DNA of 64,000 nt, from contig JBBAKN010000003.1 in assembly GCA_040403555.1 (NCBI GenBank), positions 377,026 through 441,025 on the forward strand. Reading direction: 5' to 3'. Source of the stretch: JAIPAN01 sp040403555 (GTDB lineage Bacteria; Bacteroidota; Bacteroidia; Sphingobacteriales; Sphingobacteriaceae). The notes beneath the pieces are model-generated. The model saw nothing but the letters and a program-made list of their open reading frames with translations. It was not told the origin of the DNA and did no database searches. Positions 7,005 through 15,636 of this stretch are shown one piece after another. Within the stretch, counting starts at the first letter, position 1. Every line of letters starts with the position of its first letter. Made by a program: the position numbers and the translations under genes.

Positions 7005-8906
7005 CTATGCTTGTTCGGTTGTGATTTCTTCTTCTGTTGGCAAAAGCGCCTCGGCACTTGGGGCTTCTTCCATAATATCTACTTCCACTCTTAAATTTTT
7101 AATAATATGTTGCTGTCTATCGGGCGTATTTTTACCCATATAGTATTCCAGCAAGTTTTTAATGCTCTGCTCTTTGGTAAGCATTACGGGGTCTAGGCGA
7201 ATGTCTTTGCCAATAAACAAACCAAATTCTTCGGGCGAAATTTCTCCCAATCCTTTAAATCGGGTAATTTCTGGCTTATTGCCTAGTTTGGCAATGGCTC
7301 TTTGGCGCTCTTCATCGCTGTAGCAATAAATGGTTTCCTTTTTATTGCGCACCCTAAAAAGGGGCGTTTGCAAAATATAAAGGTGACGGGCTTTTACCAA
7401 ATCGGGGAAAAATTGCAAGAAAAAAGTCATTAACAACAAACGAATGTGCATACCGTCCACATCGGCATCGGTAGCAATTACAATATTGTTATAACGCAAG
7501 TCTTCTAAGCCATCTTCTATATTTAGGGCATGTTGCAACAGATTAAATTCCTCGTTTTCGTATACCACTTTTTTAGTGAGGCCATAGCAGTTTAGGGGCT
7601 TCCCTTTTAAACTAAATACAGCTTGGGTTTGTACATCACGAGATTTGGTGATGGATCCACTTGCCGAATCGCCCTCGGTAATAAAGAGGGTGGTTTCTTG
7701 TTTGCGTTCGTGGGCATCGTCGAAATGGATTTTGCAATCGCGAAGTTTACGGTTATGCAAGGATGCTTTTTTAGCACGCTCGTTAGCTAATTTCTTAATG
7801 CCGGCAATGTCTTTACGCTCCCGCTCCGATTGCATTATGCGTTTGAGCAAGGCATCGGCCGTTTCGGGATATTTGTGTAAATAATCGTCGAGTTCTTTTT
7901 TAACAAAATCGTTAATAAAGGTTCGTACCGATGGACCATCTGGGCCTACGTTTTGCGACCCTAATTTGGTTTTGGTTTGCGATTCGAAAACCGGCTCTTG
8001 CACTCTGATAGATATAGCCGAAACAATAGATGCCCGTACATCGGAGGCATCGAATTCTTTCTTATAAAACTCTCGGATGGTTTTTACCAAAGCCTCACGA
8101 AATGCAGCTTGGTGTGTACCGCCTTGGGTAGTATGTTGGCCGTTTACGAAGGAATAATATTCTTCGCCATATTGTTGACCGTGGGTCATCGATATTTCAA
8201 TATCTTCTCCTACCAAATGGATAATGGGATAGCGAATGGTTTCGGCATCGGTGTTGCGTACCAATAAATCGTACAAACCTCTTTCCGAGAAAAATTTTTC
8301 GCCGTTGTAATTAATGGTTAAGCCTGAATTAAGGAACACGTAGTTCCAAATCATGCTCTCTATAAATTCTGGAATAAAGTGGTAGTTCCGGAAAATGGTT
8401 TCATCGGGGTAAAAGGTAACGGAAGTTCCGTTACGTTGCGTGGTTTCGGTTTCGGCTAAATCATTGGTCAATTCCCCTTTTTCAAATTCGGCCTTTTTGG
8501 TTTTGCCATCGCGGTAAGATTGTACGTTAAAATGCGACGATAAAGCGTTTACGGCCTTAGTTCCCACGCCATTTAACCCTACCGATTTTTGAAAGGCTTT
8601 GGAATCGTATTTACCACCGGTATTAATTTTAGATACGCAATCTATTACTTTGCCCAGAGGAATGCCCCGACCAAAATCTCGTACAATAACACGTTGGTCG
8701 GAAATGGTAATATCAATAGTTCTACCCGAACCCATCACAAACTCATCTATAGAGTTATCTACAATTTCTTTCAGCAAAACATAAATTCCATCGTCGTAAG
8801 CAGAGCCATCGCCCAACTTCCCAATATACATACCGGGGCGTAAACGTATGTGCTCTTTCCAATCGAGGGAGCGAATGCTGTCTTCACTGTAAATTAATTC
8901 GGCCAT
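7005..8906 (-). CDS. parE: DNA topoisomerase IV subunit B (ParE)
   Basis: ATPase subunit of topoisomerase IV, 633 residues. The GHKL ATPase is marked by LLKEIVDNSIDEF (Mg-ATP Asn/Glu) and FGRGIP, with the GVGTKAVNALS lid. The TOPRIM domain carries ITEGDSASGS and the metal-binding ATDADVDGMHI; SLKGKPLN lies between. Length and the lack of a long C-terminal insertion fit ParE rather than GyrB, and the downstream partner is ParC. A TAGATTTG element (8932-8939, minus strand), 26 bases before the ATG, matches the Bacteroidota -7 consensus TAnnTTTG, but no good -33 was seen. Transcribed as parE-parC. Confidence 0.92.
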   Translation of the reverse strand: MAELIYSEDSIRSLDWKEHIRLRPGMYIGKLGDGSAYDDGIYVLLKEIVDNSIDEFVMGSGRTIDITISDQRVIVRDFGRGIPLGKVIDCVSKINTGGKYDSKAFQKSVGLNGVGTKAVNALSSHFNVQSYRDGKTKKAEFEKGELTNDLAETETTQRNGTSVTFYPDETIFRNYHFIPEFIESMIWNYVFLNSGLTINYNGEKFFSERGLYDLLVRNTDAETIRYPIIHLVGEDIEISMTHGQQYGEEYYSFVNGQHTTQGGTHQAAFREALVKTIREFYKKEFDASDVRASIVSAISIRVQEPVFESQTKTKLGSQNVGPDGPSVRTFINDFVKKELDDYLHKYPETADALLKRIMQSERERKDIAGIKKLANERAKKASLHNRKLRDCKIHFDDAHERKQETTLFITEGDSASGSITKSRDVQTQAVFSLKGKPLNCYGLTKKVVYENEEFNLLQHALNIEDGLEDLRYNNIVIATDADVDGMHIRLLLMTFFLQFFPDLVKARHLYILQTPLFRVRNKKETIYCYSDEERQRAIAKLGNKPEITRFKGLGEISPEEFGLFIGKDIRLDPVMLTKEQSIKNLLEYYMGKNTPDRQQHIIKNLRVEVDIMEEAPSAEALLPTEEEITTEQA

Positions 8907-8968
8907 GTATTGGGTTTAGAGTTCTAAAACGCAAATCTAATAGATTTCTCTACTGATTTTGGTGCTAA

Positions 8969-8997
8969 ATTTCCACATGTGTAGAAATTGTGGAAAT
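8969..8997. promoter_or_regulatory. 9-bp inverted repeat upstream of parE
   Basis: ATTTCCACA (8969-8977) and TGTGGAAAT (8989-8997) are exact inverted copies with an 11-base spacer, 63-91 bases before the parE start. Each arm differs at two positions from the DnaA box TTATCCACA. It could be an operator for parE or for the small gene read rightward. Nothing else was seen in 8907-9029. Confidence 0.3.
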
Positions 8998-9029
8998 ATG
9001 GCTACAAAAAGAGCCTATGGGGAAAAGCA

Positions 9030-9060
9030 TTTGGGGGCTAGATAGCCCTAAATAAGTTTG
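9030..9060 (+). promoter_or_regulatory. Bacteroidota-type promoter for the small gene at 9125
   Basis: TTTG at 9030-9033 and TAAGTTTG at 9053-9060 are separated by 19 bases, matching the Bacteroidota primary-sigma consensus TTTG (-33) / TAnnTTTG (-7). Transcription would begin near 9066, giving a leader of about 60 bases before the 39-codon frame. This is the best promoter match in the window. Confidence 0.6.
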
Positions 9061-9124
9061 GCATAGTTCTAGATTATACCTCTATATAAAAGTTTATTGC
9101 TCATCATTTTAATTCAGAAAGCAT

Positions 9125-9244
9125 ATGAAAACGAAATCAACTCCCAACCTAACACAACTTACTAAGAAGTTCGACAAAGAATTGTTGCTTATTTTAAGCA
9201 GAGATTTAATAACGCATATACTTCAGCTACAAAAACAACGTTAA
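9125..9244 (+). CDS. Small protein of 39 residues, unknown function
   Basis: A short frame (ATG 9125, TAA 9242-9244) encoding MKTKSTPNLTQLTKKFDKEL and then a leucine/isoleucine-rich helix with basic ends (LILSRDLITHILQLQKQR). It has no membrane segment or signal peptide; residues 10-38 could form one amphipathic helix. Support for a real gene is positional: a consensus promoter at 9030-9060 and a strong terminator at 9304-9337 enclose it. The transcript could instead be a structured small RNA of about 270 bases, since the 3' part (about 9255-9307) holds further inverted complementarity (TTTTAGCTC...GAGCTGAAAA). Confidence 0.5.
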   Translation: MKTKSTPNLTQLTKKFDKELLLILSRDLITHILQLQKQR

Positions 9245-9303
9245 CAAAGCAAGAGCACATTTTAGCTCGGGAAGAAAGCTTGCCATTTGCACATGCTGAG
9301 CTG

Positions 9304-9337
9304 AAAAGGAGCCTTTCGAAAGATCGGCTCCTTTTTT
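9304..9337 (+). terminator. Intrinsic terminator
   Basis: AAAAGGAGCC (9304-9313) pairs with GGCTCCTTTT (9326-9335) around a 12-base loop and runs into a T-tract to 9337. It ends the transcript starting near 9066. Confidence 0.85.
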
Positions 9338-9412
9338 ACGTTTAGAACCGTATTTTCGCATACGAATTCAATTTCGCACTAAACGTTTGTACCTTTTTTT
9401 AATCTTACTCTT

Positions 9413-10165
9413 ATGAACTTACTACATCATCGGGCTCAAGTAATCATTTGTTGTTTTTTAATTCTAGTTGGGGCTAATGCAAAAGCACAGAAAAAGCCGA
9501 AAGAACTTATTAAAAACGCTTTTTTAACTAATATTGACTTGGATGGCATTGCAAAGGAATGGGGCCAAAATCAGTTCGCTACCGACAAGGTATCGGGCAT
9601 AAGCTATGCCTTGGCTAATAACGATTCTACCCTATTTGTGATCCTAAAAACAGCCAACAAAGAGAGTATAGCGAAAATGATACATTGGGGTCTAATCCTA
9701 GGTTTTAATTCACTAGAGCAGAAAAAAGTAAAAGAAAGTATAAGCTTTCCAGCCGGAAAGTCACAAGACAAACGTTTCGATCCGGTTTTGGGCAGAACCA
9801 AGAGGCCCTCATTTAAAGAGGAAGTAGCACAATTAACCAGCATTGAATTGCGTGGTTTTACCAGCCTTATTGATGGCCCCATTGCCCTAAAAAATGATTT
9901 TGGAATTAGAGCGGTTGCCCAACTGAACGAAGCTGAAGAATTGGTTTGTGAGTACGCCTTACCGATGAAATTGTTACAAATAGATCCATCTAAAAATGAT
10001 ATTTTTGCATGCCAAATCAAACTAAATGGACTTGTTATAGCGGCCAGTCCAACTGCTGTTAGTAGAAGTGTTGAACTTAGAGGAACGCACTCTGGGCCTA
10101 TGCAAACAAACAGCTTATTAGACAGCACTGAATTTTGGGTATTTTACCCACTGGCTAGCAAATAG
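9413..10165 (+). CDS. Secreted protein with CBM9/DOMON-like domain
   Basis: 250 residues with a signal peptide (about 1-25, ending ANAKAQ). The mature start NAFLTNIDLDGIAKEWGQ followed by alternating hydrophobic strands (YALANNDSTLFVILKT) is the usual opening of CBM9-like/DOMON carbohydrate- or heme-binding beta-sandwich modules, where a D-G-x-x-x-E/D-W motif begins the domain. No enzymatic residues were recognised. It lies 21 bases ahead of an outer-membrane barrel gene and shares its terminator at 13004, so the two probably form an operon and this protein may be the soluble partner of the barrel. Ligand unknown. Confidence 0.65.
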   Translation: MNLLHHRAQVIICCFLILVGANAKAQKKPKELIKNAFLTNIDLDGIAKEWGQNQFATDKVSGISYALANNDSTLFVILKTANKESIAKMIHWGLILGFNSLEQKKVKESISFPAGKSQDKRFDPVLGRTKRPSFKEEVAQLTSIELRGFTSLIDGPIALKNDFGIRAVAQLNEAEELVCEYALPMKLLQIDPSKNDIFACQIKLNGLVIAASPTAVSRSVELRGTHSGPMQTNSLLDSTEFWVFYPLASK

Positions 10166-10186
10166 CCTTTACAAATAAAAACACAC

Positions 10187-12985
10187 ATGAAACACATACT
10201 ATCAATTCTGATTTTGACCTTAGTAAGTTTAACTGTTGTTGCACAAAGCAATTACGAGGTAAATGGCACGGTTAGAGATTCTTCGGGCTTAAGTGTTATT
10301 GCTGCAACGGTTAAACTACGTTCGGCAAAAGACAGTTTATTTACCCGTACCAATGCCAATGGGGTATTTAGCTTTAAGGGTGTGAAATCGGGGCAATTTA
10401 CCCTGTCTATCACGAGCTTGGGATTTCAATCGGCCTTACGTAAATATGTTTATAATGAAGGTGAAGGTAACTTGGCTTTAGGAATCATCAACCTAAAAAA
10501 TTCGAGTAAGCAATTGAATGAAGTGGTGATTTCGGGCAGGCCAAGCGTAACCGTTAAAGAAGATACCCTGGAGTTTAGAGCAGCTGATTATAAATTAAAA
10601 GACGATGCTCTGGTAGAAGATTTATTGAAAAAATTACCGGGTGTAGAGGTTGATAAGGATGGAAATATAAAGGCTCAAGGCAAAGCAGTTACGAGAGTTC
10701 GAGTGAATGGCAAAGACTTTTTTGGCGGTGATGTTAAAACTGCCACCCAACAATTGCCAGCCAATTTAATTGATAAAGTACAATTGATTGACGATTATGG
10801 CGACCAAGCAAACTTTACGGGCGTAAAAGAAGGTGACCCCGAGAAAATTTTGAACATTCAAATTAAGTCTGAAAAGAATAATGGATATTTTACGCAAGGT
10901 AAAATTGGGCAAGGAAACGAAGGCCGTTATCAAGGTAATATTTCGGCCAACATGTTTAATAAAACTCAACAAATTTCTGTACAAGGAAACTTAAACAATA
11001 CCAATACATCGCTATTTAGCTTTAATGGCGGTGGCGGCGGTGCCCGTGTACAACTGGGTGGCGGAGGAGGTGGTGGTGGCGCCCGTGTACAACTGGGTGG
11101 TGGCGGTGGTGGTGGTGGCGATGGCCTTACCAGAGTAGCTTCATTAGGTGTAAATTACCGCGATGAGTGGAGCAAAAAATTAACTTCTTACGGGAACTAT
11201 AGCTATGCAAACCGCAATAACGAAGTTTACAAAACTAGCCAACAACAAAATATTAGTGCTACCGGTTTCTTATTAAATAACCAAAATAGCACCAGCAATA
11301 CGAGTACTATAAACCACCGATTTAACTGGAACTTAGAGTATAAAATAGATAGCGTAAACTATTTAAAGGTAACTCCTTATTTCAACTTGGGGCAAAGTAA
11401 TGGCACTTCTGCCAGCACTTTTGCGTTTTTACAAGACGGTACTAGCCTTACTTCAAACGGTAATAATGGGGGCATTAACAGTTCAGAAACACCTAATTTA
11501 GGTGCCGATGCTTTGTTTAATCACCGTTTTGGGAAACGTGGACGTACCGCTTCGGTAAGTTTATCACTTAGCAAAAACAATACCACGCAAGATAACGATG
11601 CGATTAACCAAACCACCAATTATCTTGTTGGAGGTCCAATAGCTGTGTATCAAAGGCAACTAGTAACTAACAACAATACCAATACTACCGCCCGTTCGGG
11701 TATCTCTTACATTGAGCCATTAAGCCGTACCGAAAGTTTAGAATTTAACTGGAATTTCTCTTTGGCCGATTACCAAAATGGTAGAATAACCTTAGGTACC
11801 AACACTCCCGGTGGAGTTTTAACTACTGTAGCTTCACAAAGTAACGATTATACCTATTCGTTTATGACCAACAGATTGGGCATGAATTACCGGGTAACTC
11901 AAAAGAAATACAACTACAGTTTGGGTTTAGGTGTACAGCCTTCTCTACTTTCGGGTACCTCGGTAAGTAACCAAACTAGCTATCGCAGAACAGCATTAAA
12001 CCTGATACCCGTTTTACGTTACTCGTATAATTTCTCTAAAACCAAAGAGTTTAACGCCTCCTACAATGGTAGAAACAATGAGCCTTCATTTAACCAATTG
12101 CAACCGGTAACCGATGTTTCAAACCCTCAATTCCCTATTGTGGGTAACCCCAATCTAAAAGCCGAATTTAACCACAACATCAATATCAGATACAACAACT
12201 TTAATTTCGAAAAGGGTGATGTTTGGTTCACCAATTTTTCGGTAAACCTTACCGAAAATAAAATTGTAAGCAATAGTGTTTTCTTACCCAACAACAAAAT
12301 TGAAACCCGATATACAAATACCAATGGATTTTATAGCGTAAACGGATTTTATACCTGGTCTAAACCGTTTGCTGAGCGCAAATACACCTTAAGCATCAAC
12401 GGTATGGCTAATTATTCTAACAATATAAACTTTGTTGATGGGCAAAAAAATACAGGTAAAAACTTAATTATTAGCCAAGGAGCAAACTTCCAGCTAAATC
12501 CTGCTCAATGGATTGAATTAAATCCAGGAGTGAACTATACTGCTAATAAGAATACCTACAGCATCTCAGCACAACAAAATACGAAAGTATCTACCTGGAA
12601 TTTAACCTTTAATGGTAAAGCCTATATTCACAAAACCTGGATTTTGGGTGCCGATTTTACCAAAGCTTTAAACAAAGGTTATACGAGTGCATTTTCGGTA
12701 AATCCGTTTATCATGAACACGTATTTAGAAAAACAGTTCTTAAAAAACAACGCCGCATCGTTGCGTTTCCAAATATTTGATGTGTATAATGAAAATACCA
12801 GCGTTTCACGTTCGGTATCGGCCAACAGCATTACCGATAGCCGAAGCAACCGCTTGGCTCGTTATGCTATGCTCACCTTCAGCTTAAAATTACAAAAATT
12901 TAATGGCCAACAAATGCCAAATATGGGCAATCAAATGCCTAGCATGGGTGGCGGTATGCGCAGTATAGAAATTAGAAGAGACTAA
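10187..12985 (+). CDS. Outer-membrane beta-barrel protein, TonB-receptor-like
   Basis: 932 residues: signal peptide (1-19), carboxypeptidase-regulatory-like beta-sandwich (about 22-105), a plug-like region (LNEVVISGR...VEDLLKKLPGVEVDKDG, about 108-230) and a long barrel of alternating Asn/Ser-rich strands, as in the outer-membrane beta-barrel (PF14905-like) family. Residues about 281-311 are a glycine run interrupted twice by ARVQLGG, encoded by a 39-bp tandem duplication. The C-terminus extends past the last strand with a Met/Gly tail (QMPNMGNQMPSMGGGM). Second gene of the operon begun at 9413. It may transport or bind an oligomeric ligand; substrate unknown. Confidence 0.85.
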   Translation: MKHILSILILTLVSLTVVAQSNYEVNGTVRDSSGLSVIAATVKLRSAKDSLFTRTNANGVFSFKGVKSGQFTLSITSLGFQSALRKYVYNEGEGNLALGIINLKNSSKQLNEVVISGRPSVTVKEDTLEFRAADYKLKDDALVEDLLKKLPGVEVDKDGNIKAQGKAVTRVRVNGKDFFGGDVKTATQQLPANLIDKVQLIDDYGDQANFTGVKEGDPEKILNIQIKSEKNNGYFTQGKIGQGNEGRYQGNISANMFNKTQQISVQGNLNNTNTSLFSFNGGGGGARVQLGGGGGGGGARVQLGGGGGGGGDGLTRVASLGVNYRDEWSKKLTSYGNYSYANRNNEVYKTSQQQNISATGFLLNNQNSTSNTSTINHRFNWNLEYKIDSVNYLKVTPYFNLGQSNGTSASTFAFLQDGTSLTSNGNNGGINSSETPNLGADALFNHRFGKRGRTASVSLSLSKNNTTQDNDAINQTTNYLVGGPIAVYQRQLVTNNNTNTTARSGISYIEPLSRTESLEFNWNFSLADYQNGRITLGTNTPGGVLTTVASQSNDYTYSFMTNRLGMNYRVTQKKYNYSLGLGVQPSLLSGTSVSNQTSYRRTALNLIPVLRYSYNFSKTKEFNASYNGRNNEPSFNQLQPVTDVSNPQFPIVGNPNLKAEFNHNINIRYNNFNFEKGDVWFTNFSVNLTENKIVSNSVFLPNNKIETRYTNTNGFYSVNGFYTWSKPFAERKYTLSINGMANYSNNINFVDGQKNTGKNLIISQGANFQLNPAQWIELNPGVNYTANKNTYSISAQQNTKVSTWNLTFNGKAYIHKTWILGADFTKALNKGYTSAFSVNPFIMNTYLEKQFLKNNAASLRFQIFDVYNENTSVSRSVSANSITDSRSNRLARYAMLTFSLKLQKFNGQQMPNMGNQMPSMGGGMRSIEIRRD
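11042..11119 (+). repeat. 39-bp tandem duplication in a Gly-coding tract
   Basis: Units 11042-11080 and 11081-11119 share an identical first 20 bases (GCCCGTGTACAACTGGGTGG) and differ only at a few third positions in the glycine codons. Each adds 13 residues (ARVQL plus eight Gly), so length changes by one unit keep the frame. Confidence 0.8.
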
Positions 12986-13003
12986 AAACAAGTATCCATC
13001 ATC

Positions 13004-13035
13004 AAAAGAGCCAAACAAAAATGGCTCTTTTTTTT
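13004..13035 (+). terminator. Intrinsic terminator
   Basis: AAAAGAGCCA (13004-13013) pairs exactly with TGGCTCTTTT (13022-13031), followed by more T residues. It closes the 9413-12985 operon and separates it from the signalling cluster. Confidence 0.9.
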
Positions 13036-13043
13036 GCTTGTTA

Positions 13044-13074
13044 TACTAATTTATACCTATTTTTAGGTACTAAT
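13044..13074. promoter_or_regulatory. Overlapping direct and inverted repeats before the response regulator
   Basis: TACTAAT occurs at 13044-13050 and 13068-13074 (24 bp apart), and TACCTA/TAGGTA (13054-13059 and 13064-13069) form an inverted repeat between them. It lies 12-42 bases before the start at 13086, a plausible operator for autoregulation by that NarL-type regulator. Inference. Confidence 0.3.
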
Positions 13075-13085
13075 ACTAGATACAC

Positions 13086-13730
13086 ATGGCCAACAACCCA
13101 ATTAAAATAGGCTTTATTGAAGACAATGAGCTTCTGTTAGAAAATTACAAAGAGTATTTCGAAAACAGTGAAGAATTTACATGCAGTTTTGCTTTTGGCA
13201 CGATTCCTGATTTATTCACGTTCATGAAATCGAATTACCTAGCCATACCGGATATTGTATTACTGGATATTCAATTGCCCGAGATTAATGGCATTGAAGG
13301 AATACCTCTTTTGCAAGAACGCTTAGCTGGCGCACGTATAGTTATGATGACTGCATTTGACGACAAGGAAAGCGTAATGTCGGCATTTAGTACTGGTGCT
13401 GCAGGCTTTTTAACCAAAAACATGTCGTTAAATGCCGTTAGCGAAGCATTGCTCAGTTTGCTAAATAATGGAGCCGCCCTTTCCCCAAGTGCTGCACGAA
13501 TATTAATTGCCAATGTAGGACAAAAAATGCAGAAAATAAACTCCATCATAAACCGCCTTACGCCTAGAGAACGAGAAATAGCACGATTCATAAAATCGGG
13601 TTTATCTTACCAGCAAATTGCCGATCAGCTATTTATTTCGGCCAGAACCGTAAACCAACATTTAAAACATATCTATCAAAAAGTGGGCGTAAATTCCCGA
13701 TCGCAGTTAGCCGCTAAAATGGAAGAATAA
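13086..13730 (+). CDS. NarL/LuxR-family response regulator
   Basis: 214 residues. The receiver domain (about 5-125) has the acidic pair E12-D13, phospho-acceptor D61 in VLLDIQLP, the Thr of MMTAF and Lys of FLTKN. After a linker, a LuxR-type helix-turn-helix (about 158-208: LTPREREIARFIKSGLSYQQ then ARTVNQHLKHIYQKV) binds DNA. It is the only DNA-binding member of the four-gene cluster 13086-16713 and is therefore the probable output, with the kinase at 14120 the likely phosphodonor. Four bases separate it from the next gene. Target genes are not evident; repeats just upstream suggest it may control itself. Confidence 0.92.
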   Translation: MANNPIKIGFIEDNELLLENYKEYFENSEEFTCSFAFGTIPDLFTFMKSNYLAIPDIVLLDIQLPEINGIEGIPLLQERLAGARIVMMTAFDDKESVMSAFSTGAAGFLTKNMSLNAVSEALLSLLNNGAALSPSAARILIANVGQKMQKINSIINRLTPREREIARFIKSGLSYQQIADQLFISARTVNQHLKHIYQKVGVNSRSQLAAKMEE

Positions 13731-13734
13731 AAAG

Positions 13735-14103
13735 ATGAGCACATCAAAAAGTAAAACCATTCTTTGTATTGACGATGATAGCATTAATATTTTGGTATTA
13801 AAGCATCTGGTGCATTCCATGGGATACACTACAGAAAGTGCATCTGGTGGAGTGGAAGGCCTAGCTATTTTGAAAAACAAAACTATTGATCTGGTTTTAT
13901 TAGACATTTATATGCCACACATGGATGGTTTTGAAACCGCTGCGGCTATTAGAGAACTTAATTCTGGCATGCCAATTGTATTTATATCAGCTGGCGAAGA
14001 TGAACACCTAGCCGAAAAAATGAAACAACTAACCATCCAATACTTTTTGCCAAAGCCTCTAAACAAAGACCAGCTACAAGAAGTGTTAGATATACTACTG
14101 TAA
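13735..14103 (+). CDS. Single-domain response regulator (CheY-like receiver)
   Basis: 122 residues, only a receiver: acidic DDD at 13-15, phospho-acceptor D57 in LLDIYMP, Ser of VFISAG, and Lys of FLPKPL. There is no output domain, so it should act by protein contact or as a phosphate relay or sink within the cluster. It lies 4 bases after the NarL-type regulator and 16 before the PAS kinase, so the genes are almost certainly cotranscribed. It resembles isolated receivers that shuttle phosphate between hybrid kinases; no histidine phosphotransfer domain gene is present nearby. Confidence 0.9.
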   Translation: MSTSKSKTILCIDDDSINILVLKHLVHSMGYTTESASGGVEGLAILKNKTIDLVLLDIYMPHMDGFETAAAIRELNSGMPIVFISAGEDEHLAEKMKQLTIQYFLPKPLNKDQLQEVLDILL

Positions 14104-14119
14104 AACAGAATGCAACACC

Positions 14120-15619
14120 ATGTCTGCAAACACCGAATTTAATAGAGCACAAGAAGTATTATTTAAACTGCCTTTAGCGGTATTAGCTGAAGATGAAAAC
14201 CGTAAAATCAGTTTTGCGAACCACTATTTTTGCGACCTATTTGCCATACCGGCACCGCCAAATGCACTCATAGGGCTCGATTGCGCCAACATGGCTCAAG
14301 AATCTAAAAATTACTTTAAAGTTCCCGAAAAATTCTTGGCATTTATAGACAAGGCACTGGGTCTGAAACAAGAATTAGCTGATATAGAATTAGAATTGGT
14401 TGATGGCCGATATTTAGCAGCTAGTTATATGCCCTATTTTAAAGAGGGTGCATTTGCAGGCCATATATGGACTTATAAAGACATTACCTTAACTAAAAAT
14501 GCAGAGCTGGCTTTAGAAAAGGAAAAAGAGTTTTCTGCTGAAATATTGGATAGTTTACCAGCAGACATTGCTATTTTCGATAAAGATCATCGGTACCTAT
14601 ACCTGAATAAAACGGCCATAAAAAACAAAGATCTGCGGGAGTGGATTGTAGGAAAAGACGATTTTGAATATTGTGAAGCCCGCAATAAAGATCCAAAAAT
14701 TGCATTAGCCAGACGAGAAAAATTTATACAAGCGCTACAAGCCAAAGAACAAATTGAATGGGAAGATGAGTTAGTCAAACCAGACGGAAGCACAGATGTA
14801 ATTCTGCGCAAATTTAATCCATTATACGACAAAAAGGGGGCGTTACGCTACATGGTTGGCTATGGTGTGGGTATAACCAAACAAAAGCAGGCAGAAAAAG
14901 AACTCATTAAAAGTATTCAAAAAGAACGGGAGCTTAATGAGCTGCAAACACGCTTTGTAAATATGGTTTCGCACGAAATTCGCACACCCATGGCTGGTAT
15001 TTTATCGAGTGTAGATTTATTAGAGCTTATTACCAAAGATGTAGACGCCGCCCTCAAAGAAAAAACCGATAAACATTTAGAGCGCATAAAAAACCAAATA
15101 ACCCGTGTAAGTGCCCTCATGAATGATGTATTGTTGGTTGGGAAGACAGATGCCGGAAAAATACCTTTTAAACGAGAAAAAACGGATATTATTGCCCTGG
15201 TTAACGAACTACTTGAACATCCATTTGGGGAAATAATTGCCCAAAAAAAGTTGAAAATTCACACTATTGGGGAAATACGCCAAGGGGAAGTAGATCAGAA
15301 CTTATTGAAACATATTTTAGGCAATTTACTAAGCAATGCCTTTAAATATTCTGTAGATAAACCCCTGCCAGAAATTACCATCGAGTTTTCGCTCAATAAA
15401 CTCATTTTTAAGATTCAAGATTTTGGCATTGGCATACCTCTTGCAGAACAAAAACAATTGTTTACTGCATTTATGAGGGCTTCCAATTCGGGTAATATCG
15501 AAGGTACAGGCCTTGGCTTGGTGGTTGTAAAAAACTTCGTAGCTATACATAAAGGTAAAATTAACTTCAAAAGTGCAGAAAACAAGGGATCTACTTTTGA
15601 AGTAACTATCCCGGCTTAA
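14120..15619 (+). CDS. PAS-domain sensor histidine kinase
   Basis: 499 residues without a membrane segment, so a cytoplasmic sensor. Two PAS-like modules come first (about 10-125 and 140-255; the second has the PAC-type GVGITKQKQAEKEL end), a short coiled coil, then HisKA with H285 in MVSHEIRTPMAG, and a full HATPase: N-box NLLSNAFKY, G1 DFGIGIP, F-box, and G2 GTGLGL. It should autophosphorylate and pass phosphate to the neighbouring receivers. The signal sensed by the PAS modules (redox, ligand or light) cannot be told; the typical heme- or flavin-binding residues were not identified. Confidence 0.92.
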   Translation: MSANTEFNRAQEVLFKLPLAVLAEDENRKISFANHYFCDLFAIPAPPNALIGLDCANMAQESKNYFKVPEKFLAFIDKALGLKQELADIELELVDGRYLAASYMPYFKEGAFAGHIWTYKDITLTKNAELALEKEKEFSAEILDSLPADIAIFDKDHRYLYLNKTAIKNKDLREWIVGKDDFEYCEARNKDPKIALARREKFIQALQAKEQIEWEDELVKPDGSTDVILRKFNPLYDKKGALRYMVGYGVGITKQKQAEKELIKSIQKERELNELQTRFVNMVSHEIRTPMAGILSSVDLLELITKDVDAALKEKTDKHLERIKNQITRVSALMNDVLLVGKTDAGKIPFKREKTDIIALVNELLEHPFGEIIAQKKLKIHTIGEIRQGEVDQNLLKHILGNLLSNAFKYSVDKPLPEITIEFSLNKLIFKIQDFGIGIPLAEQKQLFTAFMRASNSGNIEGTGLGLVVVKNFVAIHKGKINFKSAENKGSTFEVTIPA

Positions 15620-15636
15620 CACACCAAAAATACCGT

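Noticed and set aside
4226..8906. Naming the pair gyrA/gyrB
   Set aside because: The typical GyrA box (QRRGGxG) was not found, the B subunit is short, and the genes form one operon in B-A order as for topoisomerase IV in Bacteroidota.
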